DNA from: DAOTTI01 sp034437795
Lineage (GTDB): Bacteria; Chloroflexota; UBA11872; UBA12225
Direction: 5' to 3'
Assembly: GCA_034437795.1 (NCBI GenBank)
Contig: DAOTTI010000223.1
Coordinates: 1-48,158, forward strand
DNA: 48,158 bases
The notes below the pieces were generated by a model, which saw nothing but the letters and a program-made list of their open reading frames with translations, did no database searches and was not told the origin of the DNA. Position 1 is the first letter of the stretch. Each line of letters starts with the position of its first letter. Positions 34,352 to 43,002 of the stretch are shown here, one piece after another. The position numbers were made by a program, and so were the translations under genes.

Positions 34352-35625
34352 CGATGGCGCGGGCGCTGGGGAGGCGGGCTTACCGGGCGGCGCTTCGAGG
34401 CCTGTTCGCTCTGCTGTCGCCGGCCGGCAAGCTTGGCCGGCTGGTCACGCCCCCCTATGACCCGCATGCCGTGCGGCGCATCTTGGTCGTCCGCCTGGGG
34501 TTGCTGGGGGACGGGACCGCGCTCCTGGCGCCGGCGCTGCGTCTGGCGAAGCTCCACTTCCCGCAGGCGGAGGTCCACGTCCTGGCGACGCCGCTCCAGG
34601 CGCCGGTGCTGGCGCCGCTGCCGTCTGTGACGCGAGTGATCCCCTGGACGGCGGGGGACCTGACCGAGCCCCGCCAGGCCCTGCGCCCGCAGGCGTGGCG
34701 AGACGCGGCCCGCACCATCCGTGACCTGCGGGCGCAACGCTTTGACCTGGCGCTCGCCTGCTACGGGGCGCTGGCATCCGCCATCGCCTTCGCCAGCGGC
34801 GCGCGGTACCGGTTCGGCTACGCCGGCGAGGCATTGCCGGGCACGCTGACCCATGCCCTGCCGGGCGGGCGCTATGACCGTCCCTGGCACGAGGTCCATT
34901 ACAGCGCGGCCCTGGTCGCCGCGGCGGCAGGGCAGCCGGTCGCCGGCGGGGCGCCGACCCTGCCATGGAGCCGACCGGCGAGCGCCCTGCCTGGAGCAGG
35001 GACCAGTGCGGACGGGCCGCCGGACGTCCCGCCGGCGGAGCTGCACGTCACGCCCGCGGCCAGGCAGGCGATGGACAGGCTGCTGGGCAACGCCGGTGGG
35101 AGCAGCAGGCTGGCGGTCTTCCTGCCGGGGGCGACCAACGGGGCGGCCAAGCGCTGGCCGGTGGCGCACTGGGCGGCGCTGGCGCGGTTCGCCGCCGCCG
35201 ATGGCTGGCAGGTTGTACTGGCGGGGGGAACGGCGGAGCGGGTGCTTTCGGCGGAGATCGCCGTGCGCGCCGGGCTGCCGGTCCTGGATGTGACGGGACG
35301 CACGTCGGTCGAGGAGCTGCTGGCGCTGCTGGAGCGGGCCGGGGCTGTCGTGGCTGGCGACAGCGGGCCCATGCACCTGGCGACGGCGCTCGGCCGGCCG
35401 GTGGTGGCCATCCACGGTCCGACCGCGCCCTGGATCAGCGGGCCGTTCGACCGGCGGCGGGCCGTGGTCGTGCGGCGCGACCTGCCGTGCTCACCCTGCT
35501 ACCGCCTGGACCGTGTGGCCGATTGCCCGTTGGGGCATACACTCTGCCAGTGGCTGGTCCGGCCGGACGAGGTGTACCGCGCGATGCAGCAGGTCGCGCA
35601 GCGTGCCGTCGCGGAGCGGCCCTGA
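34348..35625 (+). CDS. Glycosyltransferase family 9 protein
   Basis: 425 residues. N-terminal RRILVVRLGLLGDGTALLAP is the GT9 signature, and the C-terminal half has FLPGATNGAAKRWPVAHWAAL and GDSGPMHLATALGRPVVAIHG with PTAPWISGPF, then CSPCYRLDR with a Cys pair as in heptosyltransferases. A Pro/Ala/Gly-rich loop (about 205-228) links the two Rossmann halves. ATG at 34348 overlaps the stop of the previous GT9 gene, with GGAGGGG as ribosome site 5 bases upstream. Together with the previous gene it may add successive sugars to the same glycan. GT4 gene follows after 34 bases. Confidence 0.9.
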   Translation: MTMARALGRRAYRAALRGLFALLSPAGKLGRLVTPPYDPHAVRRILVVRLGLLGDGTALLAPALRLAKLHFPQAEVHVLATPLQAPVLAPLPSVTRVIPWTAGDLTEPRQALRPQAWRDAARTIRDLRAQRFDLALACYGALASAIAFASGARYRFGYAGEALPGTLTHALPGGRYDRPWHEVHYSAALVAAAAGQPVAGGAPTLPWSRPASALPGAGTSADGPPDVPPAELHVTPAARQAMDRLLGNAGGSSRLAVFLPGATNGAAKRWPVAHWAALARFAAADGWQVVLAGGTAERVLSAEIAVRAGLPVLDVTGRTSVEELLALLERAGAVVAGDSGPMHLATALGRPVVAIHGPTAPWISGPFDRRRAVVVRRDLPCSPCYRLDRVADCPLGHTLCQWLVRPDEVYRAMQQVAQRAVAERP

Positions 35626-35627
35626 GC

Positions 35628-35657
35628 CCGAAACCTGAAACCGGTAACCGGCTACCG
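35628..35657. repeat. Heptanucleotide array between GT9 and GT4 genes
   Basis: Four consecutive 7-base units, CCGAAAC, CTGAAAC, CGGTAAC, CGGCTAC, fill the whole space between the stop at 35625 and the ATG at 35660. The same 7-base period is seen in the other arrays but with a different unit. No ribosome site is obvious within it. Confidence 0.75.
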
Positions 35658-35659
35658 AC

Positions 35660-36751
35660 ATGCGCCTGGCGCTGGTCCACGATTATCTCTACGTCTACGG
35701 CGGGGCGGAGCGGGTGCTGGAGCACGTGCACGCCCTCTGGCCGGAGGCGCCCATCTACACCTTGCTGTACGTGCGCGAGCGCCTGCCCCGCTCCTTTGCC
35801 GCGATGGACATCCGCACTACGTGGGTGGACCGGCTGCCGGCGCGGCTGGCCTTGCAGCGCATCTACGCCATGCTGCAGCCGCTCGCCTTCGGCCGGCTGC
35901 GCGTGCCCGATGCGACTACTATCCTTTCGTTCGCCAGCTTTGGCGCGAAGGCCGTGCCTGCCCCGCCGGGAGGGCGCCATATCTCCTACTGCTACACGCC
36001 CCCGCGCTTCCTGTGGGGGCCGTCGAGCGGGATCGAGCGGCAGGGCCTGCCGCGGCCGGTGCGCGCGGCCACGCGTCTGCTGGAAGCCGCGCTTCGCCAG
36101 TGGGACTACCGCGCCGCGCAGCGGGTGGACCGCTTCCTGACGCAGTCGAAGTACGTCGCGGCGCGGATCGAGCGGGTGTACGGGCGGACGGCGGAGGTCA
36201 TTCCGCCGCCGGTGGACGTGGAGCGGTTTGCCGCGCTCCGGCCACGGGATGATGGATACTTCCTGATCGTGACGCGCTTTGAGGCCTATAAGCGGGTCGA
36301 CATCGCCATCCAGGCCTGCCGGCGGCTGCGAGTGGCGCTTCGCATCGTCGGTAGCGGGGTGCACGAGGCCCGCCTACGCCGCCTGGCCGACGACGATCCG
36401 TGCATCGCCTTTCTCGGGCCGCTGCCGGACGACGCGGTGCTGGCGCAGCTGGAAGGCTGCCGCGCCCTGCTGCTGCCGGGCGAGGAGGACTTCGGCCTGG
36501 TGGCGGTGGAGGCCCAGGCTGCAGGGAAGCCGGTGATCGCCTACGGGGCAGGAGGCGCGCTGGAGACGGTGGTGCCGGGCGTCACGGGGAGGTTCTTTCG
36601 CCCCCTGAGCGCGGAGGCCCTGGCGGAGGCGCTCGCCAGCTTCGACCCGTGCGACTATGACCCGGCGCTGGCGCGGGCCTGTGCGGCACGGTTCGCGCCG
36701 GAGCGGTTCAAGGAACGACTCAGACAGGCGGTGGAGCGTGATGCCTCATAG
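35660..36751 (+). CDS. Glycosyltransferase family 4 protein
   Basis: 363 residues, GT-B fold. The N-terminal start MRLALVHDYLYVYGGAERVL is typical of GT4 (GGAERV loop). The donor-binding half has LIVTRFEAYKRVDIAIQACR, a common GT4 pattern, and the E-x7-E motif region GEEDFGLVAVEAQAAGKPVIAYGAGGALETV. HISYCYTPPRFLW near 110 is a recurrent sequence of the GT4 subgroup that includes mannosyltransferase and WbaZ-like enzymes. ATG at 35660 after the heptamer array. Likely adds a hexose to the same surface glycan as its neighbours; the acceptor is unknown. hldA follows after 15 bases. Confidence 0.92.
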   Translation: MRLALVHDYLYVYGGAERVLEHVHALWPEAPIYTLLYVRERLPRSFAAMDIRTTWVDRLPARLALQRIYAMLQPLAFGRLRVPDATTILSFASFGAKAVPAPPGGRHISYCYTPPRFLWGPSSGIERQGLPRPVRAATRLLEAALRQWDYRAAQRVDRFLTQSKYVAARIERVYGRTAEVIPPPVDVERFAALRPRDDGYFLIVTRFEAYKRVDIAIQACRRLRVALRIVGSGVHEARLRRLADDDPCIAFLGPLPDDAVLAQLEGCRALLLPGEEDFGLVAVEAQAAGKPVIAYGAGGALETVVPGVTGRFFRPLSAEALAEALASFDPCDYDPALARACAARFAPERFKERLRQAVERDAS

Positions 36752-36766
36752 GAGAGCGGTACGCGA

Positions 36767-37816
36767 ATGAGCCGGCTGGTGCAGCTGGTGCGCGCCTGGC
36801 AGGGGGCGCGGGTGCTGGTCCTGGGCGACGTGGTGGCGGACGAGCTCGTCGTCGGCCGGCCGCTGGCGATTGCCCGCGAGGCGCCGGTCCTGGTCCTGCA
36901 GCACCTGGAGAGCCGCCTGCTGCCCGGCGGGGCGACGAACGTGGCGGCCAACGCCGCGGCCCTGGGGGCGCGGGCGCAGATGTGCGGCGTGGTGGGTGAT
37001 GACGAGACCGGGCGCCGGCTGCTGGACACGCTGCGCGCCGCGGGGCTCGATTGCTCCGGCGTGTTCGTGGACCCCAGCCGCCCGACCACGACCAAGACCC
37101 GCATCTGGGGCGGAGGGGCGCAGCAGCAGATCCAGCAGCTGCTCCTGCGCCTAGACCGCGTGGACCGCACGCCGGTCAACGGGGCGGTGACGGAGCAGAT
37201 GGCCGCCTTTATCCGCGCCGCCCTGGCCGAGGTCGATGCCCTGCTGATCGCGGACTACGAGAACGGGGTGATCCATCCGGGGTTGATCGAGGCCAGCCTG
37301 CCGGCGGCGCTGCAATCCGGCAAGATTGTGGCGGTGGACTCGCACGGGGACCTGTACCGCTTCCGCGGCGCGACGCTCTTCACGCCGAACCAGCCGGAGG
37401 CGGAGGCGGCGCTCGGGCGGGCCATGGCGACCCGCGAGGCGCTGGAGGCCGGCGGGCTGGAGCTCCTGGCTGGCCTGGAGGCGCAGGCGGTGCTGATCAC
37501 GCGCGGGCGAGAAGGGATGACGCTCCTGGCTCGGGGCGCCCCGCCCCGCCATCTGCCTGCGCCGGACGCGCCGGCCGTCGACCCCACCGGCGCGGGCGAT
37601 ACCGTGGCCGCGACCTTCACCCTGGCCGCGGCCGCCGGCGCGTCCTGGGAGGAGGCCGCGACGCTGGCCAGCCTGGCGGCCGGGATCGTCGTCGCCCGCG
37701 TGGGCACGGCCACGGCGACGGCGGACGAGCTCATCCAGCAGGTGGAGCGCCTGGACGCACGGCGCCAGGACCCGCCCGGCCGGACGCCCGATCCTGGGTC
37801 GGGCGCCGCCATGTGA
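36767..37816 (+). CDS. hldA: D-glycero-beta-D-manno-heptose 7-phosphate kinase
   Basis: PfkB-family kinase of 349 residues, equivalent to the first half of HldE (RfaE domain I), which phosphorylates heptose 7-phosphate at C1. LLPGGATNVAANAAALGA near 50, the TTTKTRIW segment near 105, LIADYENGVI near 160, and the catalytic DPTGAGDTVAATFTLAAA near 270 support this over other PfkB sugars, as does the next gene. ATG at 36767 with AGGAGAG 10 bases upstream. Its stop overlaps the hldC start (GTGA). Together the two genes correspond to a split HldE. The C-terminal 20 residues are a non-conserved Pro/Gly tail. Confidence 0.9.
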   Translation: MSRLVQLVRAWQGARVLVLGDVVADELVVGRPLAIAREAPVLVLQHLESRLLPGGATNVAANAAALGARAQMCGVVGDDETGRRLLDTLRAAGLDCSGVFVDPSRPTTTKTRIWGGGAQQQIQQLLLRLDRVDRTPVNGAVTEQMAAFIRAALAEVDALLIADYENGVIHPGLIEASLPAALQSGKIVAVDSHGDLYRFRGATLFTPNQPEAEAALGRAMATREALEAGGLELLAGLEAQAVLITRGREGMTLLARGAPPRHLPAPDAPAVDPTGAGDTVAATFTLAAAAGASWEEAATLASLAAGIVVARVGTATATADELIQQVERLDARRQDPPGRTPDPGSGAAM

Positions 37817-38352
37817 ACCGCCCAAGACTGGAGTACGGGACACAGGCTGTGGGACGGATCGTGGACATGGACGCGCTGGGCGCGCTGGTCGCGGCGGAGC
37901 GTGCGGCGGGGCGCACCATCGTGCTGACCAACGGCTGCTTCGACCGGCTGCACGTCGGCCACGTCCGGCTGCTGCAGGCCTGCCGGCAGTACGGCGACGT
38001 GCTCATAGTGGGCGTCAACAGCGACGCCTCGGCGCGGGCGCTTAAGGGCCCGGACCGACCGTTTGTCCCCGAGGCGGAGCGGGCCGAGCTATTGGCGGCG
38101 CTGGCCGGCGTCGATTACGTGGTGGTGTTCGAGGAGCGGACGGCCGAGCGCCTGGCGGAGGTCGTGCGGCCGGACGTGTACGTCAAGGGGGCCGATTACG
38201 CTTGCGCCAGCGACGGGGCGGGCGCCATCGACGAGGGCCGTCTGCCGGAGGCGAGCGTGGTGCGCCGGTACGGCGGCCGGGTGGTGCTGGCGCCACTGGT
38301 GCCGGATCGCTCGACGACCGGCCTGGTGGAGCGGATACGGCGGGCCAGATGA
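37813..38352 (+). CDS. hldC: D-glycero-beta-D-manno-heptose 1-phosphate adenylyltransferase
   Basis: 179 residues, RfaE domain II/cytidylyltransferase-like family. LTNGCFDRLHVGHVRLLQAC holds the HxGH nucleotide-binding motif, followed by VGVNSDASARALKGPDRP, LAALAGVDYVVVFEE, VRPDVYVKGADY and the C-terminal RSTTGLVERI, a close match to the HldE nucleotidyltransferase half (RfaE2). Makes ADP-heptose from ATP. The start is the GTG at 37813 overlapping the hldA stop; an ATG at 37867 in the same frame is possible and would remove a short N-terminal extension. murJ follows with an ATGA overlap. The other heptose genes (gmhA, gmhB, hldD) are not seen in this window. Confidence 0.93.
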   Translation: MNRPRLEYGTQAVGRIVDMDALGALVAAERAAGRTIVLTNGCFDRLHVGHVRLLQACRQYGDVLIVGVNSDASARALKGPDRPFVPEAERAELLAALAGVDYVVVFEERTAERLAEVVRPDVYVKGADYACASDGAGAIDEGRLPEASVVRRYGGRVVLAPLVPDRSTTGLVERIRRAR

Positions 38353-40004
38353 CCATCACGGAAGCGGCGCCGGTGCGGCCGGACGGGGGGCGCTCGCCTC
38401 GCATCCAGCCAGGGGGCGCGGGCGCCGGGCGCCGGATCGCCCTGGCGGCGCTCCTGATCACGTGCGGCAACGTAGTCAGCCGCCTGCTGGGGCTGGTGCG
38501 CGACCAGACCATCGCCGCGCTCTTTGGGGTCACGGCCGGCGCGTCGATCTACAGCGCCGCCAGCCGCGTGCCGACCATGGTCTACGACCTGCTGATCGGC
38601 GGGGCGATGACGGCGGCCCTGGTGCCGGTCTTCGCCGAGTACGCGGCGCGGGACGAGCGGCGGCGCGAGAGCGATCCGGCGCACCCGGAGCTGGCGCCCC
38701 TGGTGGGGGCGGTGCTGGGGCTGGCGCTGGCCGTGCTTATTCCATCCGTGGCGCTGCTCATCTTGTTCGCCCGGCCCCTGATGCGGCTGATGGGCGTCGG
38801 GTTCGAGCCGGCGGTGCAGGAGCAGGGGGTGCTGCTGGTGCGTCTGGCGCTGCCGTCGGTGGTGCTGCTGGGGGCGTCGGCGGTGCTGATGGGCGCGCTC
38901 TACGCCCTGCACCGCGTGGCGCTGCCGTCCTTTTCGGCGGCCGTCTACAACGTGGGCATCATCGTCTGCGCCCTGGCGCTGGCGCCGTGGCTGGGGGTGG
39001 CCAGCCTGGTGATCGGCATGCTGGCCGGGGCGGCGGGGCAGTTGTTGCTGCAGGTGCCTGGACTGAGGGGGCTGCGCATCCGGCCGCGGCTGGACCTTCG
39101 CCATCCGGGCGTGCGCCGGATCCTGGGGCTCTACGCGCCGGTGGCGGCCGGCCTGCTCGTCTCCGCCCTGGTGGTGACGCTCGACACGCGCCTGGCGTCG
39201 GCGACGGGGGAAGGCAGCCTGGCCGCGATGCGCTACGCGACGACGCTGGTGCAGTTCCCCCTGGGCCTGGTAGCGACGGCCCTCTCGTTCGCCGTGCTGC
39301 CGGTCCTGGCTCGCTACGGGGCGGGCGGGGCGCGGGCGACGGGGTATCAGCAGACGCTGAGCGCGGGCATTCGCGTGGCCCTGCTGCTGATCGTGCCGAT
39401 GATGGTCACGCTGATGGCGCTCGGGCTGCCGATCGTCCGGCTCCTCTTCCAGCGGGGGGCCTTCACCGACGAGGGCGCGCGGCTGACGTCCCTGGCGTTG
39501 CTGGTCTATGCCCCTCAGCTGCCTTTCGTGGCGGCCGACCAGCTACTGATCGCCGCCTTCTACGCCCTGCAGAACACCCTGGTGCCTGTGCTGGTGGGCG
39601 TGGCGGGGGCGGCGCTCTACACGGCGGTGGCCCTGGGAACGGTGGGGTCGCTGGGGATGGCCGGCCTGGTGCTGGCGAACACCGTCCAGAACAGCGCGCA
39701 TGCGATCGTGCTCATGGCGCTGCTCTGGCGGGCCGCCGGCGGGGAGTGGTGCCGCGGGCTGGGCGCGGCAATCGGGCGGATCGCGCTCGCCGGCGGCGCC
39801 ATGGCCGCCATACTTGTAGGGATGCAGCACGTGGTAGCGCCGCCCCAGCCGGTGCTGGGGCTGGGCGCCTATCTCGCTGGAATGATCGCCATCTCGGGCG
39901 CGGTCTATCTGGCTGTGCTGGCCGTGCTGGGGAGCGAGGAGCTGGGCTTCGCCCGTGACCTGGTGGCGCGGCGCCTGCGCCGGTCCGCGGGAGGCCCGCC
40001 GTGA
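38349..40004 (+). CDS. murJ: Lipid II flippase MurJ-like protein
   Basis: 551 residues, multidrug/oligosaccharidyl-lipid/polysaccharide flippase superfamily, with about 14 hydrophobic helices. The N-terminal ALLITCGNVVSRLLGLVRDQ followed by TIAALFG, the VYDLLIGGAMTAALVPVFAE segment, and QFPLGLVATALSFAVLPVLARYG are MurJ/MviN hallmarks; essential charged residues of MurJ (for example in RLLGLVRD) are present. MurJ moves undecaprenyl-linked lipid II across the membrane; here, embedded in a glycan cluster, it could instead move another lipid-linked glycan. ATG at 38349 overlaps the hldC stop. A longer in-frame start exists upstream in hldC but homology begins here. The downstream gene overlaps by GTGA. 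Confidence 0.9.
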   Translation: MTITEAAPVRPDGGRSPRIQPGGAGAGRRIALAALLITCGNVVSRLLGLVRDQTIAALFGVTAGASIYSAASRVPTMVYDLLIGGAMTAALVPVFAEYAARDERRRESDPAHPELAPLVGAVLGLALAVLIPSVALLILFARPLMRLMGVGFEPAVQEQGVLLVRLALPSVVLLGASAVLMGALYALHRVALPSFSAAVYNVGIIVCALALAPWLGVASLVIGMLAGAAGQLLLQVPGLRGLRIRPRLDLRHPGVRRILGLYAPVAAGLLVSALVVTLDTRLASATGEGSLAAMRYATTLVQFPLGLVATALSFAVLPVLARYGAGGARATGYQQTLSAGIRVALLLIVPMMVTLMALGLPIVRLLFQRGAFTDEGARLTSLALLVYAPQLPFVAADQLLIAAFYALQNTLVPVLVGVAGAALYTAVALGTVGSLGMAGLVLANTVQNSAHAIVLMALLWRAAGGEWCRGLGAAIGRIALAGGAMAAILVGMQHVVAPPQPVLGLGAYLAGMIAISGAVYLAVLAVLGSEELGFARDLVARRLRRSAGGPP

Positions 40005-40936
40005 CCGCACGCGTTGCGCCGGCCCCGCCGGCGGCCGCCTGCCGCCAGAGCCTTTCCGAGACGGCGGTGCTGCTGCTGCGCAGCATGCGCCCGCGGCAGT
40101 GGACGAAGAACGCCATCGTGCTCGTGGGGCTCGTCTTCTCGCTGGAGCTGGACAAGCCCCAGCAGGTGGCGCGCGCCGTGCTGGCCCTGGTGGCGTTCAT
40201 CCTGCTGTCCAGCGCGGTCTACCTGATCAACGACCTGGTGGACATGGAGAAGGACCGCCTCCACCCCACCAAGCGCCTGCGCCCGCTGGCTTCCGGCGCG
40301 CTGGCGCCGCGGGTGGCAATAGTGGCCGCCGCGGTCGCGCTCGCGGCCGGCCTGCTGACGTCGCTGCTACTCTCCCTTCCCTTGGCCGCCATCGCGACTG
40401 GCTACCTGGGCCTGCAGGCGGTCTATAGCGCGGTGCTGAAGCACGCGGTCATTCTGGACGTGATGGCGCTGGCGGCCGGGTTCGTCCTGCGGGCCGTGGC
40501 GGGGGCGGTGGCGGTCGGGGTGCCGATCTCGCCCTGGCTGTACGTCTGCACCTTGCTGCTGGCGCTCTTTCTGGCCCTGGGCAAGCGCCGGCAGGAGCTG
40601 CTCCTGCTCACCGATGGCGCGGCCGGGCACCGGCCGTCACTGACGCACTATTCCGTGGGCATGGTGGACGAGCTGCTACAGGTGGTCACCACATCGCTGC
40701 TGGTGGCCTACATGCTCTACACCTTCTTTGCGGAGAACCTGCCGCGGAACCGCGCCATGATGCTGACCATCCCCTTCGTGCTGTACGGGGTGTTCCGCTA
40801 CCTGTACCTGGTCCATGGGCGGGGCGAGGGGGGCTCCCCTGAGGAGGTCCTGCTGCGTGACCGGCCGACCATGGTCTGCGTGCTCCTGTGGGGGCTTACC
40901 GTCGTCACCATTCTGTACGCGGTGCCCGCATCGTGA
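40001..40936 (+). CDS. UbiA-family prenyltransferase, decaprenyl-phosphate phosphoribosyltransferase-like
   Basis: 311 residues with about eight hydrophobic helices. RSMRPRQWTKNAIVLVGLVF and the aspartate-rich NDLVDMEKDRLHPTKRLRPL followed by ASG are the marks of the DPPR-synthase branch of UbiA (mycobacterial Rv3806c type), as is LDVMALAAGFVLRAVAGA and the GKRRQELLLL stretch. These enzymes move phosphoribose from PRPP onto a polyprenyl phosphate, which in mycobacteria leads to decaprenylphosphoryl-arabinose for the cell wall. GTG at 40001 overlaps the murJ stop by 4 bases. An epimerase, a possible next step, follows. That the same donor is made here is inference. Confidence 0.85.
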   Translation: MTARVAPAPPAAACRQSLSETAVLLLRSMRPRQWTKNAIVLVGLVFSLELDKPQQVARAVLALVAFILLSSAVYLINDLVDMEKDRLHPTKRLRPLASGALAPRVAIVAAAVALAAGLLTSLLLSLPLAAIATGYLGLQAVYSAVLKHAVILDVMALAAGFVLRAVAGAVAVGVPISPWLYVCTLLLALFLALGKRRQELLLLTDGAAGHRPSLTHYSVGMVDELLQVVTTSLLVAYMLYTFFAENLPRNRAMMLTIPFVLYGVFRYLYLVHGRGEGGSPEEVLLRDRPTMVCVLLWGLTVVTILYAVPAS

Positions 40937-41065
40937 GCCGGGCCGGCGGCCGGCGGGAGGCGGGCCGGCGCATTCGCCTCGGCCACCAGCATGTGGGAGC
41001 GGGCTCGGCCGCCAGCGGGTGGGAGCGGGTGATCGGCGGGGACCGACGGGCGGTGGGAGGCGAGC
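40937..41065. other. Intergenic region with GGGAGCGGG near-repeats
   Basis: 129 bases. GTGGGAGCGGG occurs twice (near 40992 and 41018), with GCCGCCAGCGGG between. No gene and no promoter recognised. The epimerase start at 41066 is preceded by GGGAGGCGAGC, an acceptable ribosome site. Confidence 0.4.
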
Positions 41066-42118
41066 ATGCGTGTGGTGATCACCGGCGGGGCAGGGTTCCT
41101 GGGCTATCACCTGGCCGCCTTCTGCGCCGCGCGCGGGGCGACGCCGGTGATCGCCGACATCCGGCGCCCCGACCCGGCGGAGTATCCGCCGGGGACGCTC
41201 TTTTTCGTCGCCGACGTCCGCGATGCCCCTGCGGTGGCGCGGGTCCTGCGCGCCGGCGGGCCGGCCGCGGCCGACGTGGTCGTGCACGCGGCGGCGGCGC
41301 TGCCGTTGTGGCGGCCGGCAGACATCCGTAGCACCAACGTCGAGGGCACGCGCACGGTCCTGGCAACGGCGCAGGAGGCTGGCGTGGGGCGCATGATCTT
41401 CATCTCGTCGACGGCCGTGTACGGGGTACCGGAGAAGCACCCGCTGGAGGAGGACGATCCCCTGGTGGGGGTTGGCCCCTACGGGGTGAGCAAGATCGCT
41501 GCCGAGCGCCTGTGCCTGGCCGCCCGCGCCCAAGGCTATTGCGTCCCCATCCTGCGCCCGAAGACCTTCATCGGTACGGGGCGCCTGGGGGTGTTTCAGA
41601 TCTTGTACGACTGGGTGTACGACGGCAAGCGCATTCCGGTGCTGGGCTCGGGGAACAACCGCTACCAGCTCCTGGAGGTGGAGGACCTCTGCGACGCCAT
41701 CTGGCGGGCGGCCACGTCCCCGGCCGCGGTCGCCAATGAGACCTTCAACGTGGGGGCGACGCGTTTCGGCACGGTGAGAGAGGACGTGGGCGCGCTGTGC
41801 GCCTACGCCGGCACCGGGGCGCGCGTGTTTCCCGTCCCCGCGGGGCCGGCCAAGCTAGCCCTACGCGCCCTGGAGATGGCCCACCTGTCGCCCCTGTACC
41901 GGTGGGTGTACGCGACGGCCGACAAGGACAGCTACGTCTCCACGGCGCGGATCGAGCGGGCGCTGGGCTGGCGGGCGCGGTACAGCAATGCGGAGGCCCT
42001 GATCCGGTCCTATGAGTGGTACCTGGCGCACCGCGAGACGCTGGGGCACACTACAGGGGTGACGCACCGCGCGGCCTGGAAGCAGGGTGCCCTCCGGCTG
42101 CTCAAACGTTGGATGTGA
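41066..42118 (+). CDS. NAD(P)-dependent sugar-nucleotide epimerase/dehydratase (extended SDR)
   Basis: 350 residues. The nucleotide-binding motif is TGGAGFLG at 6-13, the Ser/Tyr/Lys active site is SSTAVYGV followed by YGVSK near 134-138, and VVHAAAALPLW is the substrate-adjacent helix of extended SDRs. LRPKTFIGTGRLGVFQILYD and YQLLEVEDLCDAIWRA match hopanoid- or sugar-related SDR subgroups; exact substrate cannot be read. In context it may epimerise the sugar used by the nearby glycosyltransferases, possibly a pentose or hexose nucleotide. ATG at 41066. The PHP gene starts 3 bases after its stop. Confidence 0.88.
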   Translation: MRVVITGGAGFLGYHLAAFCAARGATPVIADIRRPDPAEYPPGTLFFVADVRDAPAVARVLRAGGPAAADVVVHAAAALPLWRPADIRSTNVEGTRTVLATAQEAGVGRMIFISSTAVYGVPEKHPLEEDDPLVGVGPYGVSKIAAERLCLAARAQGYCVPILRPKTFIGTGRLGVFQILYDWVYDGKRIPVLGSGNNRYQLLEVEDLCDAIWRAATSPAAVANETFNVGATRFGTVREDVGALCAYAGTGARVFPVPAGPAKLALRALEMAHLSPLYRWVYATADKDSYVSTARIERALGWRARYSNAEALIRSYEWYLAHRETLGHTTGVTHRAAWKQGALRLLKRWM

Positions 42119-42121
42119 CAG

Positions 42122-42823
42122 GTGCCGTACCGCATCGACTTCCACACGCACACGGGGCATTCGCCCGACTCCCTGGCCCCTGCGGCCGCGATGCTCGACG
42201 CGGCGGTGCGCCGCGGGCTGGCGGCGATCGCCGTCACGGACCACGACTCGCTGGGCGGCGCGCTCCAGGCGCAGTCGTTGGTGGAGCGGCAGCCGGAGCG
42301 CTTCGCCGGCCTGCGGGTCCTGCCGGGCGAAGAGGTGAAGACGGTGGAGGGGGAGCTGATCGGCCTCTTTCTGTCGGAGACGATCCCGCGCGGGCTCACG
42401 CCGGAGGAGACCATCGCCCGCATTCGCGCCCAGGGCGGGCTGGTGATTGTGCCCCACCCGTTCGACCGGTTCCGTGGCTCGCGCCTGAAGCCGGCCGCGC
42501 TGGAACGCATCGCCCCGCTGGTGGACGCAGTGGAGGTGTTCAACGCGCGCACCACCCTGGCGGCCGACAATGCGCGTGCCCTCGCCTTTGCCCTCCGACA
42601 CGGCCTGGCGGCCGTGGCCGGCAGCGACGCCCACGCCGCCTGGGAGGTAGGGAACGCCTTTCTGGAGGTTGCAGAGCCGCCGGCGTCGTCCGCTGCCGCC
42701 CTGCTGGCGCAGATCCGTACGGGACGCGTGGGTGGCCGGAAGAGCCTGCTGGCCGTGCACGCCTGGAGCGTGGTGGCGCGCTGGCGCAAGCGCGCCGGCC
42801 TGGCCCCACGGGTCGGCTGGTAA
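42122..42823 (+). CDS. PHP-domain metal-dependent hydrolase
   Basis: 233 residues, PHP (polymerase and histidinol phosphatase) fold. The four motif regions are clear: DFHTHTGHSPDS at the start, VTDHDSLGG near 38-46, GEEVKTVEGELIGLFL with the metal-binding Glu, VPHPFDR, and the C-terminal GSDAHAAWEVGNA. This set resembles the small phosphoesterases of the YciV/PHP class (for example 5'-3' nuclease or phosphatase on nucleotides). GTG at 42122, 3 bases after the epimerase stop, so co-expressed with it. In a glycan cluster a phosphatase acting on a sugar phosphate is plausible, but this is inference. The C-terminal 30 residues are basic. Confidence 0.87.
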   Translation: MPYRIDFHTHTGHSPDSLAPAAAMLDAAVRRGLAAIAVTDHDSLGGALQAQSLVERQPERFAGLRVLPGEEVKTVEGELIGLFLSETIPRGLTPEETIARIRAQGGLVIVPHPFDRFRGSRLKPAALERIAPLVDAVEVFNARTTLAADNARALAFALRHGLAAVAGSDAHAAWEVGNAFLEVAEPPASSAAALLAQIRTGRVGGRKSLLAVHAWSVVARWRKRAGLAPRVGW

Positions 42824-42847
42824 TGGCAGGCAGCCCCCACCCCCTGG

Positions 42848-42875
42848 CCCCCTCTCCCGCCTGCGGGAGAGGGGG
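42848..42875. repeat. Perfect 13-pair palindrome after the PHP gene
   Basis: CCCCCTCTCCCGC (42848-42860) pairs with GCGGGAGAGGGGG (42863-42875). It is the cleanest example of the TC-rich hairpin that occurs in most gaps of this window. It lies in a 185-base gap (42824-43008), which otherwise holds no gene apart from a duplicated segment at its right end. Confidence 0.85.
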
Positions 42876-43002
42876 AAACGAGGGCTACGGGAAGAGGGTG
42901 TGCCCATGGGCGAGAGGAGATGATGGCAGTGCCCTGGGGCGCTCGGGAGCGGGGGCGTATGCCCGCTGACGCGCCGTTGCTACCCTGGGCCTTGCACTGA
43001 CC

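Noticed and set aside
38063..39958. Open frame of 631 codons on the plus strand, overlapping murJ
   Set aside because: Gly/Ala/Arg-rich translation in a different frame of hldC and murJ; no motif.
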